Positions 1 to 10,370 of a stretch of 64,000 bases of DNA are shown piece after piece. Source of the stretch: Aldrovandia affinis (taxonomy: Eukaryota; Chordata; Actinopteri; Notacanthiformes; Halosauridae); NCBI GenBank assembly GCA_029706075.1, contig JAINUG010000007.1:5953501-6017500 (forward strand), read 5' to 3'. A program made the position numbers and the translations under genes. The notes beneath the pieces were generated by a model. That model did not search any database and had not been told where the DNA came from. It saw only the letters and a program-made list of their open reading frames with translations. Each line of letters opens with the position of its first letter. The stretch's first letter is position 1.

Positions 1-730
1 GACGTCATCGGGATTCCCTTGTGCGTTGTATAACTGTGTGCGTTGTATAACTGTGTGAGGTGGGATATGTGGCGGAGGAACTAAGCACTCAAAATTATAT
101 TAACCGAAATTGCATTTCAAACATATAATTTCATGATGGAATGTGCAGTCCCTATACATGCATTAAACTGTGAGTCAAACTAAAACATGCATTGTGAGTC
201 AAAGTTAAGGACAAACGTTGAATGTATCCTAGTGTGTGTTTATGACATTACTCTATGACATAAGTCTGAGATTTCCTGTTTGCATGGGAGAGCGGGTGCA
301 GCCTTACATGTTTCCGGGAGAGAGTGAGACTTGCCTATGTGTTACCTTTTTGTTCTTTATTAATTAATTAATTAACTGTTTGGTTTATGTCTGTTTCATT
401 GTTAATCACTCAGGAAATGTTTATATGCTGTCATGCCAATAAAGCATTAGTGAGATTAATTAAATTGTGATGAAGGGAGAGAGGGAAGGAGAGAGAGACA
501 CCAAAGTAGTAACACATTGATATGCATTAATTTTATTAATTGCATTACGATTATGATTTTTTAAATTTACTCTTTCTTAGTTATTCTGGTCCCAGAAGAA
601 AGAGTTTTGTGTGGTAATGTATTCATTAATGAGAACAAAATTGTGTTTTATAATAATTTATTGTATGATACATTTTGTAAGTTGTTGCCATCATTACTGA
701 AACACAGAAAGGCATAAACAAATGATCTTT
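1..730. other. AT-rich intergenic sequence, no gene recognised
   Basis: I see no convincing coding sequence or classified repeat here. Near the start a 19-bp unit (GTGCGTTGTATAACTGTGT) occurs twice in tandem at about 20-57. A purine-rich GAGA stretch lies near 476-500. The rest is AT-rich sequence with no long open frame. Confidence 0.4.
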
Positions 731-1102
731 AATCAAATCACAGTCCAGGAAACAGGGTTATACAGCAGAGTCTGCTAGAGAAAGAGAGAGGAGACGTACT
801 AAGAGACACAGATACATTTTACAACAGGTAAGATTTTACAATGTCTTGTCTTATTACTAAGTATAAGTCAAACTTGAAAATGTCAATTTATTGATGTTTA
901 TCATTGAAATGTTCTCTGAATCCAGCCATGGTCTATTGTTAATTATTCTCTTAAATTCTCTCTCACTAATAGGTTCCCTCTCTGAATGATTATCAAAATG
1001 ATGGGAACAATCAAACCATTTAAATGCCAAGTATTAAATAAATGTATGAATTATTTTTTACACGTCTGTATTTGTGTGTCTGTAGGCTGACAATATGCAA
1101 TA

Positions 1103-1139
1103 ATGAAGCAGCGTGTGGTTATAGTCCTGCTGATCTCAG
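1103..1139 (+). CDS. candidate signal-peptide exon of an unidentified gene (broken)
   Basis: The stretch starts with ATG and encodes MKQRVVIVLLISG, a basic start followed by a hydrophobic run, as in many small fish secreted or lectin-type genes where the signal peptide sits in its own exon. It is preceded by a plausible acceptor (TTTGTGTGTCTGTAG) and followed by a donor-like AG/GTCAGT. About 270 bp upstream, the sequence before 837 ends ACAACAG/GTAAGA and could be a 5' untranslated exon. No next exon is visible, because a Tc1 fragment begins within about 15 bp. This may be a dead gene start or chance. The function is unknown. Confidence 0.25.
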
Positions 1140-1149
1140 GTCAGTTGTT

Positions 1150-1912
1150 ACACTAAAGCTACCATTCGATGACACCTACATGACAATGGCCTTTACGGCA
1201 GAGTTGCAAGAAGGAAGTCTCTTTTGAAGACAATTAATTGAAAAAGGTGTCTTGAATTCGCCAAACTACATCTGAACTACAATTGGAACTGTGTCTTGTG
1301 GTCAGGTGAAACAAAAATCGAGCTTTTCGGCCGTGCACATCAGCGTTATGTTTGACGTCCAAAGAATGCAAGAAATGATGAAAATAACCTTATGCCTATG
1401 GTGAAATAAGGTGGTGGATCTTTAATGCTTTGGGGTTGTTTTGAGATGGCCCTTCCAAAAATACAACAATCCCAAACATACGTCCAAAGCAACTAAGAAA
1501 TGGTTAACAGTGTACAAGATCAATGTCCTGATGTGGCCATCTCAGTCTCCAGACCTGAATCCAATTGAACATTTGTGGTTTGAACTCAAAAAAGCAGTTC
1601 ACAAACATCAACCCAAGAATCTGAAGGAGGAATGGTTGAGGATCCCCCCCATAACCTCATACTTGCTGTTATAATGGCTAAGGGAGGAACCACAATGTAC
1701 TGGGGTGTGAATATTTGTGATTCTTGATTTTTCTGGGGAAAAAATAATAATTTCTGAAACGTTTGATTGTGGTTCATGCCAATGTATTACTATTAAATAA
1801 TATAATTTTATGAATTTTGTGAGCATAAAATAAAGCTCATTACTTTATTATATTTATTTTATATGATCTCTTTTGTTCATCTTTATCAAGGGTGTGAATA
1901 AAAATGGAGTCT
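1150..1912 (+). mobile_element. Tc1/mariner element, 5'-truncated and internally deleted
   Basis: From the block CTACCATTCGATGACACCTA onward the sequence parallels the longer Tc1 at 60862-62439. A transposase remnant at 1441-1674 includes the [18 protein letters not shown] block that surrounds the third catalytic acidic residue of Tc1 transposases. The right terminal repeat, with CATCTTTATCAAGGGTGTGA, ends near 1912. The left terminal repeat, the DNA-binding half and part of the catalytic core are missing, so the copy cannot be active. Confidence 0.8.
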
Positions 1913-1913
1913 A

Positions 1914-3132
1914 CGGGCCCTATTTTGGTGAATCAGGATGGTGTCAGTCATGTCCAAGATGGCCGCCAGCCCAGTCCTTTGTTTGTGTGCCTGCATGTGA
2001 GCTTTTAACTTTATTTTATTTTATTTGTGTTTATACTGATAATCCAGCCAAAAAAAGTGACTTTTTTCATCGAATTAAGAGGTGCATCCCTGACCCTCTT
2101 TTGGCTTCTTACAACAACCCAAAAGGAGATAATTTTACTGCTGCTGGGCTGCTGAAACCAAATGTCTACAACTTGCACTGGACTGAGTAGGCCCAGCTAC
2201 AGCCGGGGCATCTTCTACCAGCTTGGCCTCCTCTGCTAGTTTCAGTCTGTGCCTCCTCTGCTAGCTTTAGTCTGGGCCTCCTCTGCTAGCTTCAGCCTGG
2301 GCCTCCTCTGCTGGCTACAGCCTGGGCCTCTGTTATTGGATTGGACATGTTTTATCCACTTCTTTGCCTTTTCGGCTTACAATCTTTTTTATTTTTTTGC
2401 GTTGGCTCAAACAACCTGCTTTTTTAGCGGGTACACACAAGAGTCTGCCATAATTTGTGGTACTTCAGACTTTGGTTTATCATCCAGGGACGTTTCTTCC
2501 TTCTGGATTACAAATACTTTTGGACTTCCTACTCGGTGTGTAACTAATCTTATTCCTTTGTACTCTTACATGTTATTGCAGCAGTTTCATGACTCTCCCC
2601 ACTAATTTCGACCAAACCCTCAGTGTAAGATAGACAAATGCGATGTTTTGGCACTGTTTTCAGAAGTGTGTTTATCATTCTCATGTTGTTTGTCTCTGGC
2701 AATGTTCACCCAAGCCCAGGGCCTGCTATTCAAGGTCCCACTGCCTCTAATCTGTTGTTTAATGATTTTTGTGAATGCAAATCTTTGGGCTTTTTACATT
2801 TTGACAATTTAAAATTTACATTTCCTCTGAGTTTGTGCTTTTGGGAGATTTAAACTGGGATATGATCAACCCTCCAGATTTAGTCATACAACAATTTGAT
2901 GCTCTAAACCTTTTTCAACTCATAACTGAGCCAACCAGACACAATTTGAAATCACCCTCATCTGCCACACTGATCGATATTATTCTCACTAACACTCCAT
3001 CAAACTATCAAACTGGAGTCTTCAGTCAAGACTTGAGCAACCACTGTGCCATTGCATGCGTTCGCTCTGGCCTCTGTCAAACTCCCACCAGTGATTATGA
3101 TCAAGCGCTCACTGAAAAACTTTGACAATCAG
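1914..3132 (+). mobile_element. LINE (non-LTR retrotransposon), 5' part
   Basis: The piece starts with a CCAAGATGGCCGCC motif common at LINE 5' ends. A degenerate leader carries VSGNVHPSPGP at about 2695-2730. An apurinic-type endonuclease fragment follows at 2835-3125, with GDLNWDM, LITEPTRH and a LIDIILTNTPSNY-type block. Several frames are needed to read it, so it is a pseudogene. The clade is uncertain. It is interrupted at 3132 by the Harbinger-type element and resumes in frame at 4372. Confidence 0.7.
2226..2335 (+). repeat. minisatellite, about four copies of a ~27-bp unit
   Basis: GCCTCCTCTGCTAGCTTCAG-type units repeat with small differences at a spacing of about 27 bp. The array lies within the LINE leader region. 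Confidence 0.65.
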
Positions 3133-4368
3133 GGCCCGTATTCACAAAGAATTTTAAGGGTAAAAGTTGGTCGTAACTCCGGAATTTAGGAGCAAGTCCC
3201 AAAAATAATGGGCGTGTCACTCATAAATTTAGGAGTCCTACATTTTTGGGATAAGAGTATTTCACAAAGGGTTTGAGAGCTAAAAACAGCTCCTAAGTCC
3301 AGGAGAAGTTAGAAGCAGCCAAGAGGACTTCTAAGTCGCTAAAGACCTACTCACGGCGATCCGAAAATCTGCTGCGGCCGGCAATCGTTGTCGCAATCGC
3401 GTCAACACTGGAGATATTGAATGATATAGAGCTCATAAAAAGGTACCGCCTCAATCGCAAGGGTATTATATATATAATATTATATATATTATATATAGAT
3501 ACCCTCAGATTGTTTATGAGATGCAGACATGTAACCAATTGAGTAGTCAGTATTCTTGGTTTCGTGTTAAATCAGTGACACGTAGCCTACATTTGTATTT
3601 TAGAATCTTTATTAGAATATAATAGGGGTGCATCGGATCATTTTTCGGATCAGCAAAAAAAATTATAACGGGACCAAAGGCGCGTTTCGAATGAATGATA
3701 ATTTCAGTTTTTCAATGTAAGTTATTTCACTAAATCTTTATTCGAAAATTTAACAAAATACATTTTTAGATTCAGTACGCCTTAGGCGATGTAACTAGGG
3801 TGGTCTTATGCCTGAATTAATTTAATAAAAAAATAAAAGATCGCTAATGTTTCAATTCTATTTCATTCGGTCGCGTTTCTAAAAACATGCCTCCCAGAAA
3901 GGCATTTTGTATGAAAAACAAAGCAAACCAAAACATACATGGTTGTCTATCTCTTCACTGTAACTCTGCATCGAGATTTAGGGAATTGTTACTGTAAAAA
4001 CAGCGGCAGAAAAACTACCATATTGACCCGAATATAAGACGATGCGACTTTTTCAGACTTTTTTCTAGGAAAAAAACCCCGTCTTATATTCGGGTCAATA
4101 CGGTATTTCTCTATGATGACCCATCCCCTATATCAGCCAATCACTGTGGGCATTCTGAGTAAGCTCGTTCATGAGAAACAACGTCATCCCTAGCAACGAC
4201 GTCAACCCCGCCCTCACTCTTAGTTTCACAATTCTAGGAATTCCTTAGTAAGAGTTTGACTTAGGAGCTTTGTGAATAGGTTTTAAGGTGGGACTCCTAA
4301 CTAAAAGGTTTTAGTGCGATTTAGAAGTACTCCTAGTGGTAAGATAAAATTCTTTGTGAATACGGGCC
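3133..4368. mobile_element. non-autonomous PIF/Harbinger-type DNA transposon
   Basis: The terminal inverted repeats match perfectly for 24 bp, beginning GGCCCGTATTCACAAAGAAT on both ends. The element is flanked by a CAG duplication at 3130-3132 and 4369-4371. Removing the element and one CAG restores an uninterrupted LINE reading frame across the site (SLKNFDNQ joined to AFLHDVAAV). Short GGCC-start inverted repeats and a 3-bp CWG target fit PIF/Harbinger. No transposase is visible in its 1236 bp. It carries a nested hairpin element at 4016-4105 and an AT palindrome near 3465-3500. Confidence 0.75.
4016..4105. mobile_element. 90-bp hairpin MITE
   Basis: The two halves are near-perfect inverted repeats. 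The left arm begins TACCATATTGACCCGAATAT and the right arm, reversed, reads TACCGTATTGACCCGAATAT. The loop is AT-rich. It sits inside the Harbinger-type element. The superfamily is not assigned. Confidence 0.65.
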
Positions 4369-4371
4369 CAG

Positions 4372-4683
4372 GCCTTCCTACATGATGTTGCAGCTGTGAA
4401 CTGGGATAGAATCAACCTTATCCCCTCTGTGGATGACGCCTGGTCTTACTTCAAGACTACCTTTAGCCTTATCATTGATAAACACCCCCCATTGAAAAGA
4501 TTCCGGACCAAGAATCTTTACAGCCCCTGGTTTACTCATGACTTGGCTGCCAACTAAAAACCGTCTTATGGCAGAGAGCTAGGTCTTCTCAGTCTCCTGC
4601 CGACTGGCTGGCCTTCAGACAATGCAGAAACAAAACCAGGCGATCAGGAAAGCAAAAATCAATCATTTCAAAGATAAATTCTG
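4372..4683 (+). mobile_element. LINE fragment, endonuclease-RT linker
   Basis: This continues the LINE broken at 3132. The frame reads AFLHDVAAVNWDRINLIP and then a DDAWSYFKTTF block and LYSPWFTHDLAA, followed by a stop. It ends at about 4683 where a different LINE begins. Confidence 0.7.
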
Positions 4684-5090
4684 CCTATGACACCGTATGG
4701 CATCGCGGCCTCACCTGCAAGCTGCTCTGCCTGCTGCCAGACAGGCACATGGACATGTACACAGAATGATCATGGAGCTTGTCCGAAATCGCAGCTTCAC
4801 CCTCACCACCATTAGTGGACAGCAAAGTAGGCTACAACGCCTCAAGAACGGCGTCCCCCAGGGATCAGTCCTGGCCCCCCTCCTCTATAACATCTACACC
4901 TATGACTTGCCTGACACAGTCTCGCGGAAGTATGCCTACGCGGATGACCTCGCGTTGGTGTACTCTGCTGGAGACTGGCAGTCATTGGAGGAGCCAGGAT
5001 ATGAAGACACTAGTGGCATACCTCCAGAAATGGAGATTGAAGCTCAGCGAGGCAAAGACGGTATCACTCCCTTCAGGAAACACATTTAAG
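4684..5090 (+). mobile_element. LINE reverse transcriptase fragment of a second family
   Basis: The piece begins AYDTVWHRGLTCKLL. The RT core reads NGVPQGSVLAPLLYNIYTYD, followed by YAYADDLALVYSAGD, so the catalytic YADD box is intact. One frameshift near 4770 and a frame change near 5000 break it. The style is jockey/Nimb-like, but I cannot fix the clade. It differs from the LINE on either side, so it is a foreign insertion or a chimaeric junction. Confidence 0.65.
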
Positions 5091-5182
5091 CTTATAAGCG
5101 GAGCTTCTTGTAAACCTTGATAAACTTATAAAAGGAGCTTCTGCTTGTTACATGCTAGCCACTTAAACGGAGCTTCTGCTAG
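5089..5182 (+). repeat. three short direct repeats
   Basis: GGAGCTTCT occurs three times, each with a nearby ACTTA or CTTATAA context. The spacings are irregular. I see no gene from here to 5345. Confidence 0.5.
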
Positions 5183-5344
5183 CGTTACAACATAGTGCAA
5201 CACATGTCTTAAAGGAAATAATTGCGACAATCAAAAATGTCCCGGTGCAACACAAAAACGGAAAAGGGTTCTTGCATAACTACTTACATAATTACTTACA
5301 ACAAATCAATACATATAAAAATAAAATCATATAATATATGTAAC

Positions 5345-5905
5345 ATTAACTGCTAGCACTGGCCTGTCTAGCAGATGCTGCAGCTGGTTTGCCAGCTACC
5401 TTGTCGATCGTGTCCAGCGGGTGATGACCGAAAACATCTTGTTGGAACCACTTTCCATCACTAAAGGCATGCCTCAAGGCTCCATCTTAGGCCCTACCTT
5501 GTTCTCCATCTATATTAACGATGTAGCCAAGGCTGTTGGTAGCTCCCAGATGCATCTGTATGCTGATGATATTATCATATATTCAGCTGGCCCTTCATTC
5601 CACTCTGCTGCGTTCACTCTTCTACAAAGCCTCACCTCTATCCAGCATCGTTCTACAACCTCCACCTGCTCCTTAACTCCAAAAAGACCAAATGTATTCT
5701 GTTTGATCTAAAAAAATCTCAACATCTCCAGCCCCCCCCAGATTTTCAGTGCTGATGGCTCCGAACTGGAGTTTGTCAGCTCCTATAAATACCTTGGCCT
5801 CTGGTTGGACTAATCTCTCTCATTTAATACTCATATCAATAACCTTCTGACAAAAGTCAAAGCTAGACTTGGTTGGATGACAGTTTTGCGTGGCTGCGCC
5901 AGGAG
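5345..5905 (+). mobile_element. LINE reverse transcriptase fragment
   Basis: The frame reads WFASYLVDRVQRVM and then KGMPQGSILGPTLFSIYIND and HLYADDIIIYSAG, which is an RT core with an intact YADD. Downstream, frameshifted pieces encode SYKYLGLWLD and THINNLL-type thumb sequence. This is probably the 3' part of the LINE that starts at 1914. It has stops and frameshifts and is not functional. Confidence 0.7.
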
Positions 5906-6139
5906 CGCTTCTCAAAAGAAGGTGCGAATCAGAGGGGGAAAACAAGACGCACATTAATTTGTTATTTTCATGATTTGAGTTTATATTTTGAGACCTATAT
6001 TGTTAAAAGAAAGTGTTTTATTTTACCATCTCTTTTTTTCCTTATTTGTAGGCTTTTCAACTTAAAAAACAATGTTTATTTTCTTCTAATTTAATGGAAT
6101 TGTTAAATGGAAAGCAATAAAAAAATTGCTAGGCCTGTT

Positions 6140-6470
6140 TCATTTATGTTCGTCATGCAGTAGGCCTACATGTGTCACCCTGGAGTGTGCATCACAAACC
6201 ACCTGGATATTAATGGAGTGGACCCCCTTCCGATTCACATAAATTATACCGTGATCAGATGGTGCGCGCAACTGCACGTGTGCAGTCAATGGCACCCAAG
6301 ACCCCAGGGAATCCACGTTGCATATAAAAATCCTGTTTAGTTCTCTGCTGGCTGTCGGATGTAGGAAAAGTAATAAACTAATTTGCATGTTGGACAAGAC
6401 TGGAAGAAACTGCATGTACAGCTGAACTGATAGCCGTCTAGCCAACACCGGCTTTAAGGCAGCAGAAGGT
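6140..6470 (-). pseudogene. HARBI1-like (PIF/Harbinger) transposase remnant
   Basis: On the minus strand the frame includes HVQLRAPSDHG, IYVNRKGVHSINIQVVCDAH and SRVTHVG. These match the core around the first catalytic Asp of PIF/Harbinger nucleases (GxIDCTH...YVNRKGxHSxNxQxVCD). The GAIDCT segment holding the catalytic Asp lies one frame away just upstream, so a single-base indel separates it. About 100 codons remain; family members are about 350. It lies near a non-autonomous Harbinger-type element (3133-4368), but I see no terminal repeats tying the two together. Confidence 0.7.
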
Positions 6471-6550
6471 TAAATGTCTGAGACGGGGTATAGCCTTTAA
6501 AGGGCACTGTAAGAAGATTAATTTTGTTATGTTAACTAGGTAGTATGGTT

Positions 6551-6707
6551 CAAGGCCGAAATTACCATATATATTGGGGGGGACACATCCCCCCCAATAT
6601 TCAGATATGCTCAAAATGTCCCCCCCAATATATAGCCTAGCTGATATAAAAAATATAAATACATTGATTTGGTCCCCCCCAATGTTGACTCCATGGTTAC
6701 GGCCTTG
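6551..6707. mobile_element. 157-bp hAT-type MITE
   Basis: The ends are imperfect inverted repeats beginning CAAGGCCG and including ACCAT and a run of TTGGGGGG. A perfect 8-bp duplication GTATGGTT flanks it at 6543-6550 and 6708-6715, which is the hAT signature. It carries repeated CCCCCCAAT motifs. It inserted just upstream of the CR1 fragment. Confidence 0.7.
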
Positions 6708-6715
6708 GTATGGTT

Positions 6716-7152
6716 ACTGACCCAGGGAACAATAAGCCTGTCAGTTTAATTGCATCTTATGTAAAATCCTGGAATGTATTATTAGGGACAAGTTAGAATC
6801 ATTCCTGAAAAATAATATTTTAATGGAGAAACAACATGGTTTTCTTAGGGGGAGGTCATGCTTAAGACAATTCCTGGACTTCTTTGAGGAGGCTACAAAG
6901 TGTTTTGACTTGAACCAGGCTTATGATAATATATACTTGGACCTTCAAAAAGCATTTGACAAGGTACCACACGAGAGGCTCATTGTTAAAATGAATTCAG
7001 TAGGAATTACCGGAGTTGTTTCAGAGTGGGTTCATAATTGGCTGCAAGGGTGAGTACAAAGGATAACAGTAGGTGGAGTATCTGACCTAGGTGCTGTGGG
7101 CATTGGTGTCCCTCAGGTATTGGTACTGGGACCTCTGCTCTTCCTTATTTAC

Positions 7153-7188
<36 letters not shown>

Positions 7189-8170
7189 GATCCTGATAGG
7201 GATGTTAGTAGCAAAATAGTTAAATCTGCAGATGATACAAAACTTGGGGGTTTAGCAAACAGTTTTGAATCGATGAAGAACGATGATTTGAACAAAATCC
7301 AGGAATGGGCAGAAAGATGGCAGGTGACATTCATTATTGCTAAATGTAAAGTTACACATGTGGGGAATACAAATATAAGTATATTATGGGAGGAGAAAAA
7401 GTAGTAGGTGTTAAATTTGAAAAAGACTTGGGAGTTGTAGTTGATCAAATCCTATCTACATCTAAGCAGTACAAAGGATAACTATTGCTGAATAGTAAAA
7501 CAGAGAGGTGGAGTATCTGATCTCCTGGAGGTGCTGCTGCAAGGGCGGTAAAAGATTGGTGTCCCTCAGGTATTGGTACTGGGACCTCTGTGCGATGATT
7601 TGAACAAAATCACCAGGAATGCAGCAGTGACATTCATTATTGAAAAAAGCCAACAGGATTTGCTGGGATATCTATGCTGGGATCTAGTGTCTGCAGCAGT
7701 GAAAAAGCCAACAGGAAAAGTATAAATCAAAGGAGGTTATATTAATGTTATATAATGTCTTTGTCAAACCTCACTTAGAAGTTCTGGGCACCACACCACA
7801 AGAAAGATATAGAGCTCTTGAAAAAGTTAAAAGAAGGGCAACTAAATTGGTACATGGTACAAAAGTAAAATTTATGAGGATAGATTTAAGGTACTCAATC
7901 TATTCAAGCTTAGCAAACAGAGATTTAGGGGGATTTAATTGAGTTTTTTAAATTAAGTGAACTAATAAAGTGTTAAGTGATTAATAAAGATTACCTTAGT
8001 TAAAGGCAAATTCTGTACGGATATTAGGAGAGTTGTCAATGCCTGGAACAGGTCAGATAGTTGAGGCAGAAACACTTGGACGATTCAATTCCAGGCTTGA
8101 TAGAGTACTGGATCTTCTTTAGATTAGGACATGATGATCCTAGATGGGCTGAATGACCCATTCATTGGCT
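6716..8170 (+). mobile_element. CR1-clade LINE, RT to 3' end, rearranged
   Basis: RT blocks are clear: GFLRGRSCLRQFLDFFEEAT, YLDLQKAFDKVPHERL, GVPQVLVLGPLLFLIY, and SADDTKLGGLANS, where the box reads ADDTKL. Thumb pieces follow at 7745-7942 (YNVFVKPHLE, ALEKVKRRATKLV, YSSLANRDLGG), and the 3' end matches other CR1 copies in the window. Stops and a scrambled stretch at 7455-7740 disable it. An (AAT)n run splits the RT at about 7154-7187. Confidence 0.8.
7154..7187 (+). repeat. (AAT)n microsatellite
   Basis: About eleven AAT units lie inside the CR1 RT coding region. They keep the frame as a run of isoleucines between FLIY and NDPDRD. Confidence 0.85.
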
Positions 8171-8813
8171 TACTGCAGCCACATCTTTAAAAATAGTTAT
8201 AAAAGAAACTTGTATGTTTATTGATATTGGAGTGACTTTTTTGCAGTTTCTCCAGCTTGAGACCAACTTATTCATTGAGAACAAATTGTGTGCATATAAT
8301 CCTTGGCTGCCACAGTTGAAAGACAATGTCTTATAAATCTGAAAGTTAAACTTGATATTATTTGCCATTTTCTTCTCATGTTTCTTAAAAGTTTTGAGTC
8401 CAACATAATACCAACATATTTGAATTCAGAAACAATGCTAATTTCCCCCCCTTAATATTGATGTCAGGAAAATAAATATTGTTTTGTATCATAGAGATGT
8501 ACATTCTCACAATTTTGCCATGACATGAAAGATCAAGATATTAACTTTTTTTGTCATAGCCTGCAGTTCATTCAAATGCTGCTTGTACTGCAGATTTAGC
8601 ATGTATTTGCACAACTACAATGTATCATCTGCAAACATTTGGATGTCAACTAAAAAGTAGTGGGCCCATAATAGATCCTTGAGGCAAGTATTTAAATGGC
8701 AAGTTAATTTCTCAACAACTACCTTTTCTGCAACTTTTGAAATGACTAGCAATATGCTAATTAGTCTACAGTTACTGACTAATGACTGATCTCCAGGCTT
8801 GAATATAGGGGTT

Positions 8814-9447
8814 TGTAAGGGAACATTTTAATTAGGCCTTGGGACAGGCCGCTTTCAGCTTTACTGAGTTGTTTTTGCTTCCACGAGCAGGTCAAACATT
8901 TTGTCCTCATATCACGTACCATCCTGTCAAGAAGAGATAAGTGTGTATTGCTAGAAGTGGGAGAGAAACAACTCGTGAAAGTATGAGAAACAAGGCATGT
9001 TTGGGTTGGGGAGCAGGAACCGTCAAGGTCAGCACCTTGGGAATGAGTTTCATTATTGCACTGTATAAATCATAATAACACGGATGGAAAGTTATTACTG
9101 GATCATGGGTGAGAGTTGCCCCATCCTAATGTATGCAATAAATGTGTACATTTTACATTTTACATTTTATCCAGAGCGACTTACAAGATGTGTATGTTGG
9201 ACGTGTGTCTGGACCCATCAAAAAGGAGGGGTTTCAACCATGACCAATGGGTAAAACTCCAAGGGGCGATGGTCACCTCGATTGTAAAAGATAAATACTG
9301 TTGTATTTCCTTTATCTTGTCGGAGATACTCTGACATTCTTCACGCGAGAGTGTTATACTGCCCCCTGCTTCGAAACAGTAATAAAACATTATTTGAACT
9401 TTGAGAACACAGTCTTGCTTCCTTTGAATAGTAGAATTTCCACGACA
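8814..9447. mobile_element. solo LTR
   Basis: The block starts TGTAAGGGAAC and ends TTTCCACGACA, giving TG...CA ends. It is flanked by a 4-bp GGTT duplication at 8810-8813 and 9448-9451. Its end resembles the end of the LTR at 26772-27220. An AATAAA is at about 9380. About 45 bp near 9150-9195 match the antisense L2/SINE tail, so a small tail fragment may have inserted into it. There is no internal region or second LTR, consistent with LTR-LTR recombination. Confidence 0.55.
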
Positions 9448-9483
9448 GGTTCAAGACAACTTCCATGCCTTCAGAAATGATAT

Positions 9484-9840
9484 CGTTTTTAAATTTTTAT
9501 TAGATTTTTTTTTCCCATTTTTCTACCAATTTGGTAGCCAATTATACCCTTTATTTCTTTGGATTCGCCCTCCCCCACAAACTCTGGGTCAAACTAATTC
9601 CCAGAGGCCAGCAATGATCCGCCTCCTCCAAGACAAAACTCACCCGCCCAGTTTCTAGAAACACCCTTCGCGCTACTCGGCGAGCTTGTGCTGGCTCACC
9701 CTCCCCGTGGAGGACAGTCAATCGCCGCCCCCAATCTCTCGGCCAAGGCCGGTCTGGCGCAGTTGGGTTTTGAACCGCGGCTACAATAGGCAACTTGCAT
9801 TCCCAAGCAAATGCTTAGACCGTTACGCTATCTGAGGCCC
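9484..9840 (-). mobile_element. tRNA-derived SINE, antisense
   Basis: On the minus strand it starts GGGGCCTCAGATAGCGTAAC and has a B-box-like GGTTCAAAACC. It ends in an AT-rich tail. A 12-bp duplication CAGAAATGATAT flanks it at 9472-9483 and 9841-9852. A related copy is at 51302-51450. Confidence 0.7.
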
Positions 9841-10006
9841 CAGAAATGATATTTTTAACAGATAAATTAATTAGATGTCATAAGTGACGTCATACGTGAT
9901 GTAATGTCTTTTAGTTTTTTTTTAAAACAGTAAGAAAGCCAAACATTTTGAATGAATTGAATTAAAAACTCGTAAAGAATAATTACATGGTGCAATATTG
10001 AATTCT

Positions 10007-10358
10007 AGGCGGCACGGTGGTGCAGTGGATAGCACTGTCGCCTCACAGCAAGAAGGTCTCGGGTTCGAATCCAGGCCGGGGGCCTTTCTGTGTGGAGTTT
10101 GCATGTTCTCCCTGTGTCCGCGTGGGTTTCCTCCGGGTACTCCGGTTTCTTCCCACAGTCCAAAGACATGCACGTTAGGCTGATTGGAGAGTCTAAATTG
10201 CCCGTAGGTATGAGTGTGTGAGTGAATGGTGTATGTAGTGCCCTGCGATGGATTGGCGACCTGTCCAGGGTGTATTCCTGCCTCTTGCCCCAATGCATGC
10301 TGGGATAGGCTCCAGCCCCCCCACGACCCTAACTAGGAATAAGCGGCTGAAGATGAGA
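10007..10358 (+). mobile_element. tRNA-derived SINE of a widespread fish family
   Basis: The sequence begins GGCGGCACGGTGGTGCAGTG, with an A-box-like GTGGATAGCACTG and a B box GGGTTCGAATCC. It continues through the familiar TGCATGTTCTCCCTGTGTCC and CCTGTCCAGGGTGTATTCCT blocks to GGGATAGGCTCCAGCCCCCC. A near-perfect 12-bp duplication (ATATTGAATTCT / ATATTCAATTCT) flanks it. Confidence 0.8.
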
Positions 10359-10370
10359 ATATTCAATTCT

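Larger units (their letters stand above)
8170..9900 (-). mobile_element. LINE in antisense orientation, interrupted twice
   Basis: Read on the minus strand, frames give PIFKPGDQSLVSN, a classic RT block, then a degenerate QGSI-like region, MFADDT-like sequence and EFKYVGIMLDSKLL. The copy has many stops. A solo LTR (8814-9447) and a SINE (9484-9840) are inserted in it, and their target duplications let the host sequence be rejoined. A 3' fragment of a similar LINE is at 22550-23345. Confidence 0.65.

Noticed and set aside
9551-9793. 80-codon minus-strand open frame
   Set aside because: It lies entirely in a SINE with clear target duplications; no coding support.
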